Source: Zoogloea sp. (GTDB taxonomy: Bacteria > Pseudomonadota > Gammaproteobacteria > Burkholderiales > Rhodocyclaceae). Taken from it: a stretch of 34,852 nt of DNA. The stretch covers positions 1 to 34,852 of the forward strand of contig NZ_JAFLDT010000044.1 in the NCBI RefSeq assembly GCF_017302315.1, written 5' to 3'. Below are positions 1-7,729 of the stretch, one piece after another; the stretch's first letter is position 1, and the number at the start of each line of letters is the position of its first letter. Under the pieces are notes generated by a model. It did no database searches, was not told where the DNA came from, and saw nothing but the letters and a program-made list of their open reading frames with translations. The position numbers and the translations under genes are program-made.

Positions 1-965
1 ACCACCCCCGCCGGTAAATCCAGGGCGTAGAGCCACAGGCGGTTATGGGGCGACAGGCGGACCCGATAGTGCACCTGCTGGCTACGCGTCGTGATCTGGG
101 CCTTGAAAGCAGATGGCGCCAGCCCGCCGGCACGCATGATTCCGCGCCCGTCACCACTAGCGTAGGCTGCGTCGAGCCTCCACTCCACACCGTCGTAGTC
201 GTAGTAGACCGGCCCTCGCCAGTAAAGCTGGCTCAGGGCAGGAACCCAGTTCCGGAACTCGGCCACCAGAACGGGGGTGCTCGGCGTCACGTCCGTCTGG
301 GCCTGCCCTGGCTTGAGGCGGGCGCCTACACCCAGCCCCTCACTGGAAAGCTCTGGGCTGATGGAGAGGGGCAAACCAAGACTCAGCCCGATGTCCCAGA
401 GGGGGCCGGGGATGCGGGGAAAGAACAGGAAGAGCACCGCAGCCAACGGCAGACAGGTCAGCAGCCGGCGCGACGCGGGCTTCAGCAGCGGGCCTGGGTC
501 CGACGTAGTCCGGCTCAGGCTGAAGACCAGCAGCAGCAGGGCTACCAGGGCGAGCACGGAGCCACCGCCGTCTCCCCACTGCAGGGTGCCCAGGGCCACC
601 ACCAGAAACGCCACCAGACTGACCAGCGTGAGTTCCCGACGGCTCGATGCTTCGGCCCACTTGAGGGTAATGACCGCCAGCACGGCCAGACGCAGGGTCG
701 ACGCCGCCAGCCAGCCTTCCTGCTGGCTCCCGACGAACAGGCACAGGGCTAGCAGGACCAGCCGCCCGAGCACCGCCAGGCGCCCTGCTGGTAGCCGCCG
801 GCTGAGCAGCCCCACCACCAGCAAAGGCCCCGCCAACGCAGGAAGCGCCGGAAAATGTGCCACACCGGCGAGCAGGACGAGGGCCAGGCTGGGCAGCGCG
901 TCCCTCCCGGAGGCGTTGAAGTGCGCCTGGGGGAAGCGCGGCAGGGATGCGACAGACAAGGACAT
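1..965 (-). CDS. TgpA-like transglutaminase-family membrane protein (DUF3488), partial
   Basis: The gene starts at ATG 965 and runs off the left edge, so only about 321 N-terminal residues are visible. GGAGGT lies 5-6 nt upstream of the ATG and supports this start. The protein opens with a short cytoplasmic stretch (MSLSVASLPRF) and then several closely spaced Leu/Ala/Val-rich membrane helices over roughly residues 15-135. A periplasmic region follows, with FFPRIPGPLWDIGLS and WRGPVYYDYDGVEWRL, which is typical of the DUF3488 N-terminal half of TgpA. The catalytic transglutaminase core would lie outside the window. MoxR, DUF58 and TgpA-like genes commonly occur side by side, and that order is seen here, which strengthens the call. 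The start overlaps the stop of the upstream 57-aa ORF (TGATG), implying translational coupling. The substrate is unknown. Confidence 0.85.
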   Translation of the reverse strand, partial: MSLSVASLPRFPQAHFNASGRDALPSLALVLLAGVAHFPALPALAGPLLVVGLLSRRLPAGRLAVLGRLVLLALCLFVGSQQEGWLAASTLRLAVLAVITLKWAEASSRRELTLVSLVAFLVVALGTLQWGDGGGSVLALVALLLLVFSLSRTTSDPGPLLKPASRRLLTCLPLAAVLFLFFPRIPGPLWDIGLSLGLPLSISPELSSEGLGVGARLKPGQAQTDVTPSTPVLVAEFRNWVPALSQLYWRGPVYYDYDGVEWRLDAAYASGDGRGIMRAGGLAPSAFKAQITTRSQQVHYRVRLSPHNRLWLYALDLPAGV

Positions 966-1138
966 CAGCGACCTCCGTTGAGACTCCAGGCCCCGGTGTC
1001 TTCCTGACTCTCGACACCAATCAGCCCCAAGGAGAAGGGTTCGACAGCCCGGACCTGACCAGGCTGTCGATATGGGTAGGGACGCACCCGACGGTCGTTC
1101 GGCAAGACAGCAGCGGACGCGGAACGGGACGGCGTCAT
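965..1138 (-). CDS. small translationally coupled ORF (57 aa), function unknown
   Basis: This short frame fills the gap between the DUF58 and TgpA-like genes exactly. Its ATG overlaps the DUF58 stop (ATGA at 1135-1138) and its TGA overlaps the TgpA-like start (TGATG at 963-967). The 57-aa product begins MTPSRSASAAVLPNDRR and is Arg/Pro/Gly-rich in the middle. It has no convincing membrane segment or signal peptide, and I recognise no family. The double stop-start overlap is the main evidence that it is translated. It could serve only to carry ribosomes into the next gene, or it could be a chance open frame, since this GC-rich strand is generally open. Confidence 0.4.
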   Translation of the reverse strand: MTPSRSASAAVLPNDRRVRPYPYRQPGQVRAVEPFSLGLIGVESQEDTGAWSLNGGR

Positions 1139-2016
1139 GATGCGCTGACGCCCCTGGCGCCACGGAGTTCGAAGGCAGCCAGCGCACTCAGGCAGACCTG
1201 CCGTTGCACGTGGCCCCTCGCGGGTGGAATCCTCACGGCCTGCAGCCCCAGCCCGAACTCCCGCCCCTGGCGATCCGCCTCGACGATCCACAGTGCCAAC
1301 TGCGACAGACGGGCCTCCAGATCCCCTGTGCAGGCCCCGTCCCTCAGCCACAGGGCATGCCCTCCCCGCGAGCCGTCGAAGCGATTGACCGCGGGCTCAC
1401 CGCGCCGGGCGAAGGCCCGCCAGTTGATGTGGCGCGGGCTGTCGCCCGGCGCGTAGGGGCGAAGCCCCTGGAAATCACTGGCCTCATTGCTGTTATGGGC
1501 CGGGTCTGGATGGCCTTCTGGCAGCGGCAAGGCACCATCGGGCCGGGGATAAACCACCGCGGAGCAGGGCGGCAGCGGCCGTGACGCACACCACAGGCCC
1601 AAAGGCCAGGTGCTGATGAGCCGGAAGTCCGAAAAGACAGGCAGCCCCCGAGCGAGCACCGGCCGGACAATGCCGACCCCGTCACCCGATTGCAGCAGCC
1701 CTTCAGGCGGCCCCTCGCGCCCAGGTACGGCCAGGGCCACCCGATGCCGGGGTCGCGTAAGTGGGCCCACCAGAACTACGCGAAAGTCCGCCTCTTCGCC
1801 GGCAAAAGCATGGGGCGCGGGTCCCCAGCGCAGTGTCAGGCCCGCCAGGTTGCGCCACGCGTCCCAGGCAGCCTGCAGCCACAGGGCCAGCAGGATGAAG
1901 GCCATGCCGAAGATCAGGTTGCTGGCGTAGTTGATGGCGGTCGCCAGCAGGACCAGAACCACGGCCAGACTGCCCAGACCGACGCCGGTGGGGAGGAGGG
2001 ATGCGCGCCATCTCAT
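1135..2016 (-). CDS. DUF58 domain-containing membrane protein
   Basis: The chosen start is ATG 2016, which overlaps the stop of the MoxR gene (ATGA at 2013-2016). It gives 293 aa, normal for the family. The open frame extends further upstream but that part is Arg/Gly-rich shadow sequence inside MoxR. Two hydrophobic helices lie at about residues 10-45 (GLGSLAVVLVLLATAINYASN, then IFGMAFILLALWLQAAW). The DUF58 hallmark YAPGDSPRHINWRAFARR sits near residues 180-200. DUF58 proteins are partners of MoxR AAA+ ATPases and often of VWA or transglutaminase proteins. They are thought to help assemble or mature other complexes at the membrane. Here the gene is part of the MoxR-DUF58-TgpA module at the distal end of the Fur-controlled operon. 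Confidence 0.85.
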   Translation of the reverse strand: MRWRASLLPTGVGLGSLAVVLVLLATAINYASNLIFGMAFILLALWLQAAWDAWRNLAGLTLRWGPAPHAFAGEEADFRVVLVGPLTRPRHRVALAVPGREGPPEGLLQSGDGVGIVRPVLARGLPVFSDFRLISTWPLGLWCASRPLPPCSAVVYPRPDGALPLPEGHPDPAHNSNEASDFQGLRPYAPGDSPRHINWRAFARRGEPAVNRFDGSRGGHALWLRDGACTGDLEARLSQLALWIVEADRQGREFGLGLQAVRIPPARGHVQRQVCLSALAAFELRGARGVSAS

Positions 2017-2957
2017 GGCAGGGTCACTTCCCGCAGGATCCCCTCTGCGGCGGCCTGCGCGTGGGGAGCATCGGCAAGCCCAAGGCGGTGTACGACCGTG
2101 GCGGCAAACACCGCATGCACGTCGGCGGGCAGGACATGCCCGCGGCCATCTAGAAATGCCCAGGCCCGCGCCGCCGCCAGCAGCGCCAACCCCCCGCGCG
2201 GAGACAAGCCCCACCCCGCGCGGGCATCGGCCCGGGTGTGATGCACCAGCGCCAGGATGTAGTGCAGGAGGGCATCGGACACATGCACGGTGTCGGCCGC
2301 AGCCTGTAGGGCTAGCAGGCCCGGAGCGTCAAGCTCCGGGGACAGCTCACTGATCAGATCCCTGCGATTGGCACCCCGCAGGATGTCGAGCTCCGCCCCC
2401 CCATCGGGATAGCCCAGGGACAGGCGCATGAGAAAACGATCGAGCTGGGCCTCGGGCAAGGGGTTTGTGGATAGCTGGTCAACCGGGTTCTGGGTGGCGA
2501 TCACAAAAAAGGGACGAGGTAGCGGGTGGGTCACCCCATCGCAGCTCACCTGCTGCTCCTCCATCGCCTCCAGAAGGGCCGACTGGGTCTTGGGGGAGGC
2601 CCGGTTGATCTCATCAGCGAGCAAGAGCTGGGTGAAGAGGGGCCCCGGGTGGAAGACGAACTCGCCCCGATCACGGTCAAACACCGCGCCGCCGGTCAGA
2701 TCCGCCGGCAGCATGTCATTGGTGAACTGGACGCGGGTAAAGCCCAGGCCCATGACCTTTCCGAGGGTGTGGGCGAGCACGGTCTTACCCATGCCGGGCA
2801 GATCCTCAAGCAGCAGGTGGCCGCGGGCCAGCAGACAGGTGAGCGCCAGCCGGACCACCCTGTCCTTTCCCAACAGGATGCGGTTGATGGATTCCAGGGC
2901 CACGTTCAGGGAAGGCAACGCAGCGGCATCTGCGGGCGGCAGATCGGCGAGTTTCAT
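2013..2957 (-). CDS. MoxR-family AAA+ ATPase
   Basis: The 314-aa protein has the usual MoxR length and layout. Walker A is at residues 53-59 (DLPGMGKT region), Walker B at about 112-118 (LLLADEINRA), and sensor 1 lies in VIATQNPVDQ. The segment NPLPEAQLDRFLMRL is highly characteristic of MoxR. The start ATG 2957 has AAAGGA about 7 nt upstream. MoxR ATPases act as chaperones that insert cofactors or assemble complexes such as methanol dehydrogenase; that is family knowledge and nothing here shows the client. The gene lies 27 bp downstream of the TonB-dependent receptor on the same strand, so it is probably part of the same transcript. That makes the preceding cytochrome or receptor a possible client. 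Confidence 0.92.
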   Translation of the reverse strand: MKLADLPPADAAALPSLNVALESINRILLGKDRVVRLALTCLLARGHLLLEDLPGMGKTVLAHTLGKVMGLGFTRVQFTNDMLPADLTGGAVFDRDRGEFVFHPGPLFTQLLLADEINRASPKTQSALLEAMEEQQVSCDGVTHPLPRPFFVIATQNPVDQLSTNPLPEAQLDRFLMRLSLGYPDGGAELDILRGANRRDLISELSPELDAPGLLALQAAADTVHVSDALLHYILALVHHTRADARAGWGLSPRGGLALLAAARAWAFLDGRGHVLPADVHAVFAATVVHRLGLADAPHAQAAAEGILREVTLP

Positions 2958-2984
2958 GGTTTTTCCTTTGCAGTGGCGAATGCG

Positions 2985-5102
2985 TCAGAACTCAAAGCGG
3001 GCTCCGACATAGGTGAATCGGCCCCGGTTGGGGCCCCAGATCTGAGTGACGTCCACACGACCTCCCGCATCTATCCATAGGTATCCGTCGTGCCGGGTCT
3101 GGCGGAAGTCGGTAAGGTTGTCGACGCCGGCAAACACCGCCCACTGGGGGGAGATCGCGTACTGGAGACGCATGTCGATCGTCCAGAAGGCAGGGCTGCG
3201 GTCAGGCTTCAAGGTGCCGTCGAAGTTGTAGCGTGGCGCCTCCCGGTAGTAGAACCGAGACAGATCCTGGGGGGCCGTCCAGGTAGCCCGGGCGAAGAAA
3301 TCCCAAGAACCGTAGTCCCCGGACAAAGTGAAGTAGGCGCGCTTCTCGGGTCGTGCGAAGGCCAGGGTGCCTACCGGAAAGTCGTAGCGGGCCAACTCGA
3401 CGGCAGCGCTGGCGGCCAGCCACGGGAAGAACTGGTAGCCGAGCTGGGCGTCGGCCCCCTTCACCTTGACCGGTTGATCGGCACTGCGCAGAACGGAAAT
3501 GGGGTTGCCGTGCACATCCGTGGCATTCACATCCAGCCACGCCAGGTTGTCGAGGCGGGTCAGGTGGGCATTGCCGACAAACTTCCAGGGGCCGTCCTGC
3601 CAGTCGAAGGTGTACATCAGGTTGCGGGATTTCTCGACGCCGTTGGTGGCGCGGACGATCTGCAGCGTATCGAGGATGCCATGGTCCTGCTCGAAGTAGC
3701 TGGTCGGAGCCCGATAGCCCTGACCAGCGGAGATACGGCTGGAACTGTGCTCGTCGTGATGCCACAGCAGATTGAGCCGTGGCGACAACTGGGTGCCGTA
3801 GGTGCTGTGCCGGTCCGCCCGCAGATTGAAGGACACCTCCAGGCGATCATCGAAGAGGGGGTAATAGGCTTGCACACCCAGACCCGGCGTGCGGTAGGTG
3901 TAGTTGTCGAGCCCGTCGGCCCGCCCGCCGTCGGGCAGGGTCGCCCGGGAGCGCAGATCCTCGTAGCGGAAGTCGCCCTGCAGGGTCCATACCCCGCCGG
4001 CGAGTGGCGTCTTGAGGCTCGCCATGAGGTAGGCCTGGTTCTGACCAGCCAGGTAGGCGCTCCCCTCGTAGAAGGAGTCCTGGTCATGCCGGGCGTAGCC
4101 GGCGGCAAGGCCGATCAAGCTCTCCCCAAGCCGCCGCTCACCAACAACATAGGCGGACTGACGCTCGGTGAAGATGATCTCGGACAGCCCGGCACGCCCA
4201 TCCGTGTAGCGGATCGGGCTCCCGTCAGCGGGGCTCAGCCATCCGTCGGCGAAGGTCGAAGCGTGGTGCCCCCGGGAGAAATCGAAGGGATTGCCCTCCC
4301 GGCTCGCCTTGATGGCTGCATAGTCCCGTCCAAGGGCGCCGCCCCCTCGCTTCTCGTCTACCGCGTCGATGCGCCCGCGCAACTTGAACCCACCCACGTC
4401 GTCGGCGAAGAAGCCGAGCCCACCGAGCTTGCGGGTGTAGCCGGCGTACTCCGAAACACCGTTTCCGTCGCTGTCCACCGAGTGGTGGGTGTTGTAATGG
4501 ACGTTGGCCATCACGGCTCCGCCGTTCATGGGCTCGGCGATCTGGGCGTCCAGGCGGCGATGCCCAAAGCTCCCCGCCACGGCCTCTACCAGGCCTTCGC
4601 GCTTTGTGGGTCGTCGGGTAACGATGTTGACGGTGCCAGCCAGCGCCTCGCCGGTCAGGCCAGAGGCGCCCGCACCTCGCATAAGCTCGATGCGCTCGAC
4701 CCCACGCAGGCCGACCGAATCGAGTCCATAGGCCTGGGATACGGCCGAGAACAGCGGTACGCCATCGATCAGCAGGGTGGTGTAACGCCCGGGCAAGTTG
4801 TTGAGGGAGATGAAGCGGGCGTTACAGATCGAGCACTCCACTTGGACGGCCACGCCCGGACGCTTGTCGAGGGCCTCGTTCAGATTGGTAGCGCCCTGCC
4901 GCAGCGCCTCGTCAGGTAAGCACACTTCAACAGGGGCCACCTCATCCCGTAACCAGGGGCGGGCACGTGGCGCCCCGCCCGGGGACACGCGTTGGGTATG
5001 CACCGTAATCGCATCAAGGGTGGCTTCGCCAGCATAGGCGGAGCCTGCCTCAATGAACGGAAAGACAAGGAAAAGGCCCCGCAGGAGTCGTGCGGATGTC
5101 AT
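2985..5102 (-). CDS. TonB-dependent outer-membrane receptor with CxxC in the plug
   Basis: A 705-aa TonB-dependent receptor. It has a signal peptide ending near SAYA-GEA (about residue 25) and a TonB-box-like stretch (LDAITVHTQR). The plug shows ALDKRPGVAVQ, LLIDGVPLFS and RIELMRGAGASG...GTVNIVTRRP. A long 22-strand-type barrel follows and ends in a terminal Phe (FTYVGARFEF). The plug contains C-S-I-C just before the FISLNNLPGRYTTLLIDG segment. Such a cysteine pair is unusual in proteobacterial receptors; from memory related plugs occur in Bacteroidetes. The ATG at 5102 overlaps the DHOR stop (TGATG) with GGAG 8 nt upstream; a GTG at 5105 is an alternative. Location under a Fur promoter suggests an iron, heme or iron-chelate ligand, but the ligand cannot be read from sequence. 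Confidence 0.93.
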   Translation of the reverse strand: MTSARLLRGLFLVFPFIEAGSAYAGEATLDAITVHTQRVSPGGAPRARPWLRDEVAPVEVCLPDEALRQGATNLNEALDKRPGVAVQVECSICNARFISLNNLPGRYTTLLIDGVPLFSAVSQAYGLDSVGLRGVERIELMRGAGASGLTGEALAGTVNIVTRRPTKREGLVEAVAGSFGHRRLDAQIAEPMNGGAVMANVHYNTHHSVDSDGNGVSEYAGYTRKLGGLGFFADDVGGFKLRGRIDAVDEKRGGGALGRDYAAIKASREGNPFDFSRGHHASTFADGWLSPADGSPIRYTDGRAGLSEIIFTERQSAYVVGERRLGESLIGLAAGYARHDQDSFYEGSAYLAGQNQAYLMASLKTPLAGGVWTLQGDFRYEDLRSRATLPDGGRADGLDNYTYRTPGLGVQAYYPLFDDRLEVSFNLRADRHSTYGTQLSPRLNLLWHHDEHSSSRISAGQGYRAPTSYFEQDHGILDTLQIVRATNGVEKSRNLMYTFDWQDGPWKFVGNAHLTRLDNLAWLDVNATDVHGNPISVLRSADQPVKVKGADAQLGYQFFPWLAASAAVELARYDFPVGTLAFARPEKRAYFTLSGDYGSWDFFARATWTAPQDLSRFYYREAPRYNFDGTLKPDRSPAFWTIDMRLQYAISPQWAVFAGVDNLTDFRQTRHDGYLWIDAGGRVDVTQIWGPNRGRFTYVGARFEF

Positions 5103-6607
5103 CACAGGGACTCCAGGAAAGTAATCAAGGCAGCTCGGTCCGGACGGCTTAACCCCATGAAACGGGCGCGGGCAGGTGCTGCTTCGCCCTCATGCCACAG
5201 AATGGCCTCGGTCAGGTTGCGAGCGCGCTGGTCGTGGAGGAAGGCACTGTGATGGTTGCTGCGCTGGGTCAAGCCGATGCCCCACAGGGGCGGCGTCCGC
5301 CATTCGGCGGGCCCCGCATCGTTGTCCGGGCGACCTGCCAGCCCCGGCCCCATGTCATGCAGCAGCAGATCCGAGTAAGGATGGATGATCTGACCCCGCA
5401 GCCGGGTAATCGGGTGAGTGCCACCGGTCTTCAGCGTATCCACATGACAGGCGTTGCAGCGGATGTCGGCAAACAGACGCTCGCCACGCTGTACCCGGGC
5501 GTCGTCGACATTCCGCCTGGCAGGCACGGCGAGTAGCTGAAGGTAAGTCGTAAGAACCTGGAGCTGCTCTTCCTTGAGATCCGTGTGCCCCTGCCCACCG
5601 TTCTTCGGAGCCCCGGTGCAGGCGGTTTGACCGGGCAGGCAGAGCTCCCGGGGATGGATGGGGGAGGTCATCCCCATGTCGTTGAAGGCGGCGCCGGCCG
5701 TCTGGGCACGCAGGCTCGCTTCGTTGGCCTTGAGGGAGAAGCGGCCGATCACACGAGCACCGGTCTCCGGGTCCGTGACCCAGTTCGGTCTGCCCGACAC
5801 ACCATCCGGATCAAGCTCCTGGGCCTTGGCGAGCCCCAGGAGCGTCGCTGTGTCGATGGCTTCAAGCAGCCCCATGCCCGGGAGGCGCGGCGCACTGCGC
5901 GCCTCCAGGATCAACCCGGCCGGGAGGGGGCCGTAGCCGGGGTTGTCCACTCGATAGCGTGGATGGCGCAGACTAAAAGACTCTCCGTCGGGAAAGGCAC
6001 CTGGCACCTCATCCCAGGTAATCACCCCCATCCCTTCTGGTGGCACACCTGCCACGGACTTGTCACGTAGCTGGGCATGATAGCCCGGTGGTGCCATGTA
6101 GCCCCCCTTCCCATCGGGAACGCTCAGGCGCAAGAAGATTCCCTTCATCGGTTCTCCGGTCTGGTAGGGTGTCTCCACCGGGCCGTCACGAAAATGGCAG
6201 GCGCCGCAGGCATTGGCGTTATAGAGCGGACCCAGCCCCTCCGGCGTGGTGGCAACACCGCCCGCCTTCACCGTCGTGGGGTCGCGACCGCTCGCCGCAC
6301 GATAGGGCTGCTCGAACAGGCCATCCCCATCTTCAAAGCGCTTTGCATACTGCCACGGCAGGTTGTCGGCAGGCTGCCCGAAAGGCTTGTACCCCTTATG
6401 GAAGGTGGTCATGTCACCGCCGGACAGTACGGCGGGGTTTGCAGTGCGGATGTGCGCCAGGCTGCCGTCGCCATAGCCGCTACGCCACGCGTATTCGGAC
6501 TTCCACAGGGTCCAGCCATAGGTGCCACCAGCCAGGGCCAGCATTACCAGCCCGAGGAGCAGCCAGCGGGATCGGGGGGGGGGAAGGTTTGCAGTCGTCG
6601 TGCTCAT
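5102..6607 (-). CDS. di-heme cytochrome c oxidoreductase (DHOR/DUF1111, COG3488 type)
   Basis: A 501-aa protein with an uncleaved-looking N-terminal hydrophobic segment at residues 15-33 and two CxxCH heme-attachment motifs: CGACH at 134-138 and CNACH at 384-388. The body carries DHOR features such as LDPDGVSGRPNWV (about 266-278), GPGLAGRPDND and EAILWHEGEA near the C terminus. Members are described as putative di-heme peroxidase-like or thiol oxidoreductase enzymes of the periplasm. Many are iron-regulated neighbours of imelysin-type iron-uptake proteins, although no imelysin gene is visible here. The gene is 24 bp downstream of the beta-barrel gene and overlaps the start of the TonB receptor, so receptor and cytochrome are translationally coupled. 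No good ribosome site precedes ATG 6607. Activity and substrate are unknown. Confidence 0.9.
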   Translation of the reverse strand: MSTTTANLPPPRSRWLLLGLVMLALAGGTYGWTLWKSEYAWRSGYGDGSLAHIRTANPAVLSGGDMTTFHKGYKPFGQPADNLPWQYAKRFEDGDGLFEQPYRAASGRDPTTVKAGGVATTPEGLGPLYNANACGACHFRDGPVETPYQTGEPMKGIFLRLSVPDGKGGYMAPPGYHAQLRDKSVAGVPPEGMGVITWDEVPGAFPDGESFSLRHPRYRVDNPGYGPLPAGLILEARSAPRLPGMGLLEAIDTATLLGLAKAQELDPDGVSGRPNWVTDPETGARVIGRFSLKANEASLRAQTAGAAFNDMGMTSPIHPRELCLPGQTACTGAPKNGGQGHTDLKEEQLQVLTTYLQLLAVPARRNVDDARVQRGERLFADIRCNACHVDTLKTGGTHPITRLRGQIIHPYSDLLLHDMGPGLAGRPDNDAGPAEWRTPPLWGIGLTQRSNHHSAFLHDQRARNLTEAILWHEGEAAPARARFMGLSRPDRAALITFLESL

Positions 6608-6631
6608 CGCTTTGTATGCAGTAGTGGCGTG

Positions 6632-7729
6632 TCAAAAGGCATGCTGGAACCCCAGGCCCGCCGACCAGCTCAACCATCGGACTTCGTTCAGCCGGGTTTC
6701 ACCAGTGCTGCCAGCGGCGCCGAAGAATTCGTCAGTACCGTCCGTGATGCGGAAGTGCCGCCAGTGGAAGTTGGCGGTGACGGCCGAGCCGGGCTGGATC
6801 TGCCAGGCCAGCGCGGTGCTGGTGGCCCAGCCACTGCCGTTGCCCTCGTGACGGAAGCTGAGCGGGTGGGCGAGGTCGCCGCGCAGGTTCCAGTCGGCCT
6901 CGGCGCGGTAATGGAAGCTGTGACGCTCCACCTCAGCATCGACAGTGAGACGTTGGATGGGCTGGAACCGCAAGCCCATCCCCGCCCAGGGGCCCCACCA
7001 CCGCGGCTTATAGCTGCTGGTGAGTCCGGCGAAAGTGCCCGTGCTACCCTGCCCGGTTTGAAAACGATCCGCCAACGCCTGGTTCCAAAGTACGGTCTCG
7101 CCGTAACGCATGCTCAGATCCTGGGTATGGCGGGCATAGCCGATCCGGGGGGTGAGGCTGAGCACCTGGGCAAGCGGGAACCTCCAGCCGACCGAGCCAC
7201 TAAAGTCCAGGGACTGCCCGCCACCGGGCTTCGAGTGAGAGCGTGACCACTCACCGTTACGGTTGTCCAAAGCGTAGTCTGAATCGCGCACATCGCCCCA
7301 GGGGCCGGCATGGGCGTATGTGATCTCGCCCTTCAGGCTCAGGCCTTCGTGGCCTACCCACTCCCCACCCAGGCGCAGCGCCGCAGAATGTTGGCGCCAC
7401 GCCAATTCCGAAAGGATGTTTGGCGTGTCGCGGCCTGAGCTGCTACTGGCGATGTTCCAGCGCAGCTTGTCGTGACGATAGCCCAGGCTCACATCCACAT
7501 GCCCCTGCCCGACCGAATCACTCCAATCGCCCTCGATCCGGACCGAACGCGGCCCATCTACCCCCGGCACCATCAAGGTGGGCGCTTCGGTGGCAGGCCC
7601 GGCCGCAACAACGCGGCTTCCCCGCCCATCAAACACAGTCAGCACGGCGCCCTCCAGCGGGTCTTCCGCGCGGGCAAGCAGCGGCATCAAAGTGACCAGC
7701 CACCACCATGTCCTTCTTGTCGACTTCAT
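6632..7729 (-). CDS. outer-membrane beta-barrel protein, omptin/Pom-like
   Basis: A 365-aa protein with a signal peptide (MKSTRRTWWWLVTLMPLLARA) and alternating amphipathic strands through to a terminal Phe (GLGFQHAF), as expected of an outer-membrane barrel. The blocks ELAWRQHSAALRLGG, GWRFPLAQVLSLTPRIGYA and the Asp-rich turn RDSDYALDNRNGEWSRS match my memory of the omptin-like 'Protochlamydia outer membrane protein' domain found in many proteobacterial hypothetical proteins. GGAGGT lies 7 nt upstream of ATG 7729, and the start overlaps the secretin stop (ATGA). I cannot place omptin catalytic residues with confidence, so protease activity is not claimed. Its position between the secretin and the cytochrome suggests an outer-membrane role for the same system. 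Confidence 0.75.
   Translation of the reverse strand: MKSTRRTWWWLVTLMPLLARAEDPLEGAVLTVFDGRGSRVVAAGPATEAPTLMVPGVDGPRSVRIEGDWSDSVGQGHVDVSLGYRHDKLRWNIASSSSGRDTPNILSELAWRQHSAALRLGGEWVGHEGLSLKGEITYAHAGPWGDVRDSDYALDNRNGEWSRSHSKPGGGQSLDFSGSVGWRFPLAQVLSLTPRIGYARHTQDLSMRYGETVLWNQALADRFQTGQGSTGTFAGLTSSYKPRWWGPWAGMGLRFQPIQRLTVDAEVERHSFHYRAEADWNLRGDLAHPLSFRHEGNGSGWATSTALAWQIQPGSAVTANFHWRHFRITDGTDEFFGAAGSTGETRLNEVRWLSWSAGLGFQHAF

Noticed and set aside
3090-4919. A 609-codon plus-strand frame inside the TonB receptor gene
   Set aside because: Shadow of the receptor on the opposite strand; no family features or ribosome site.
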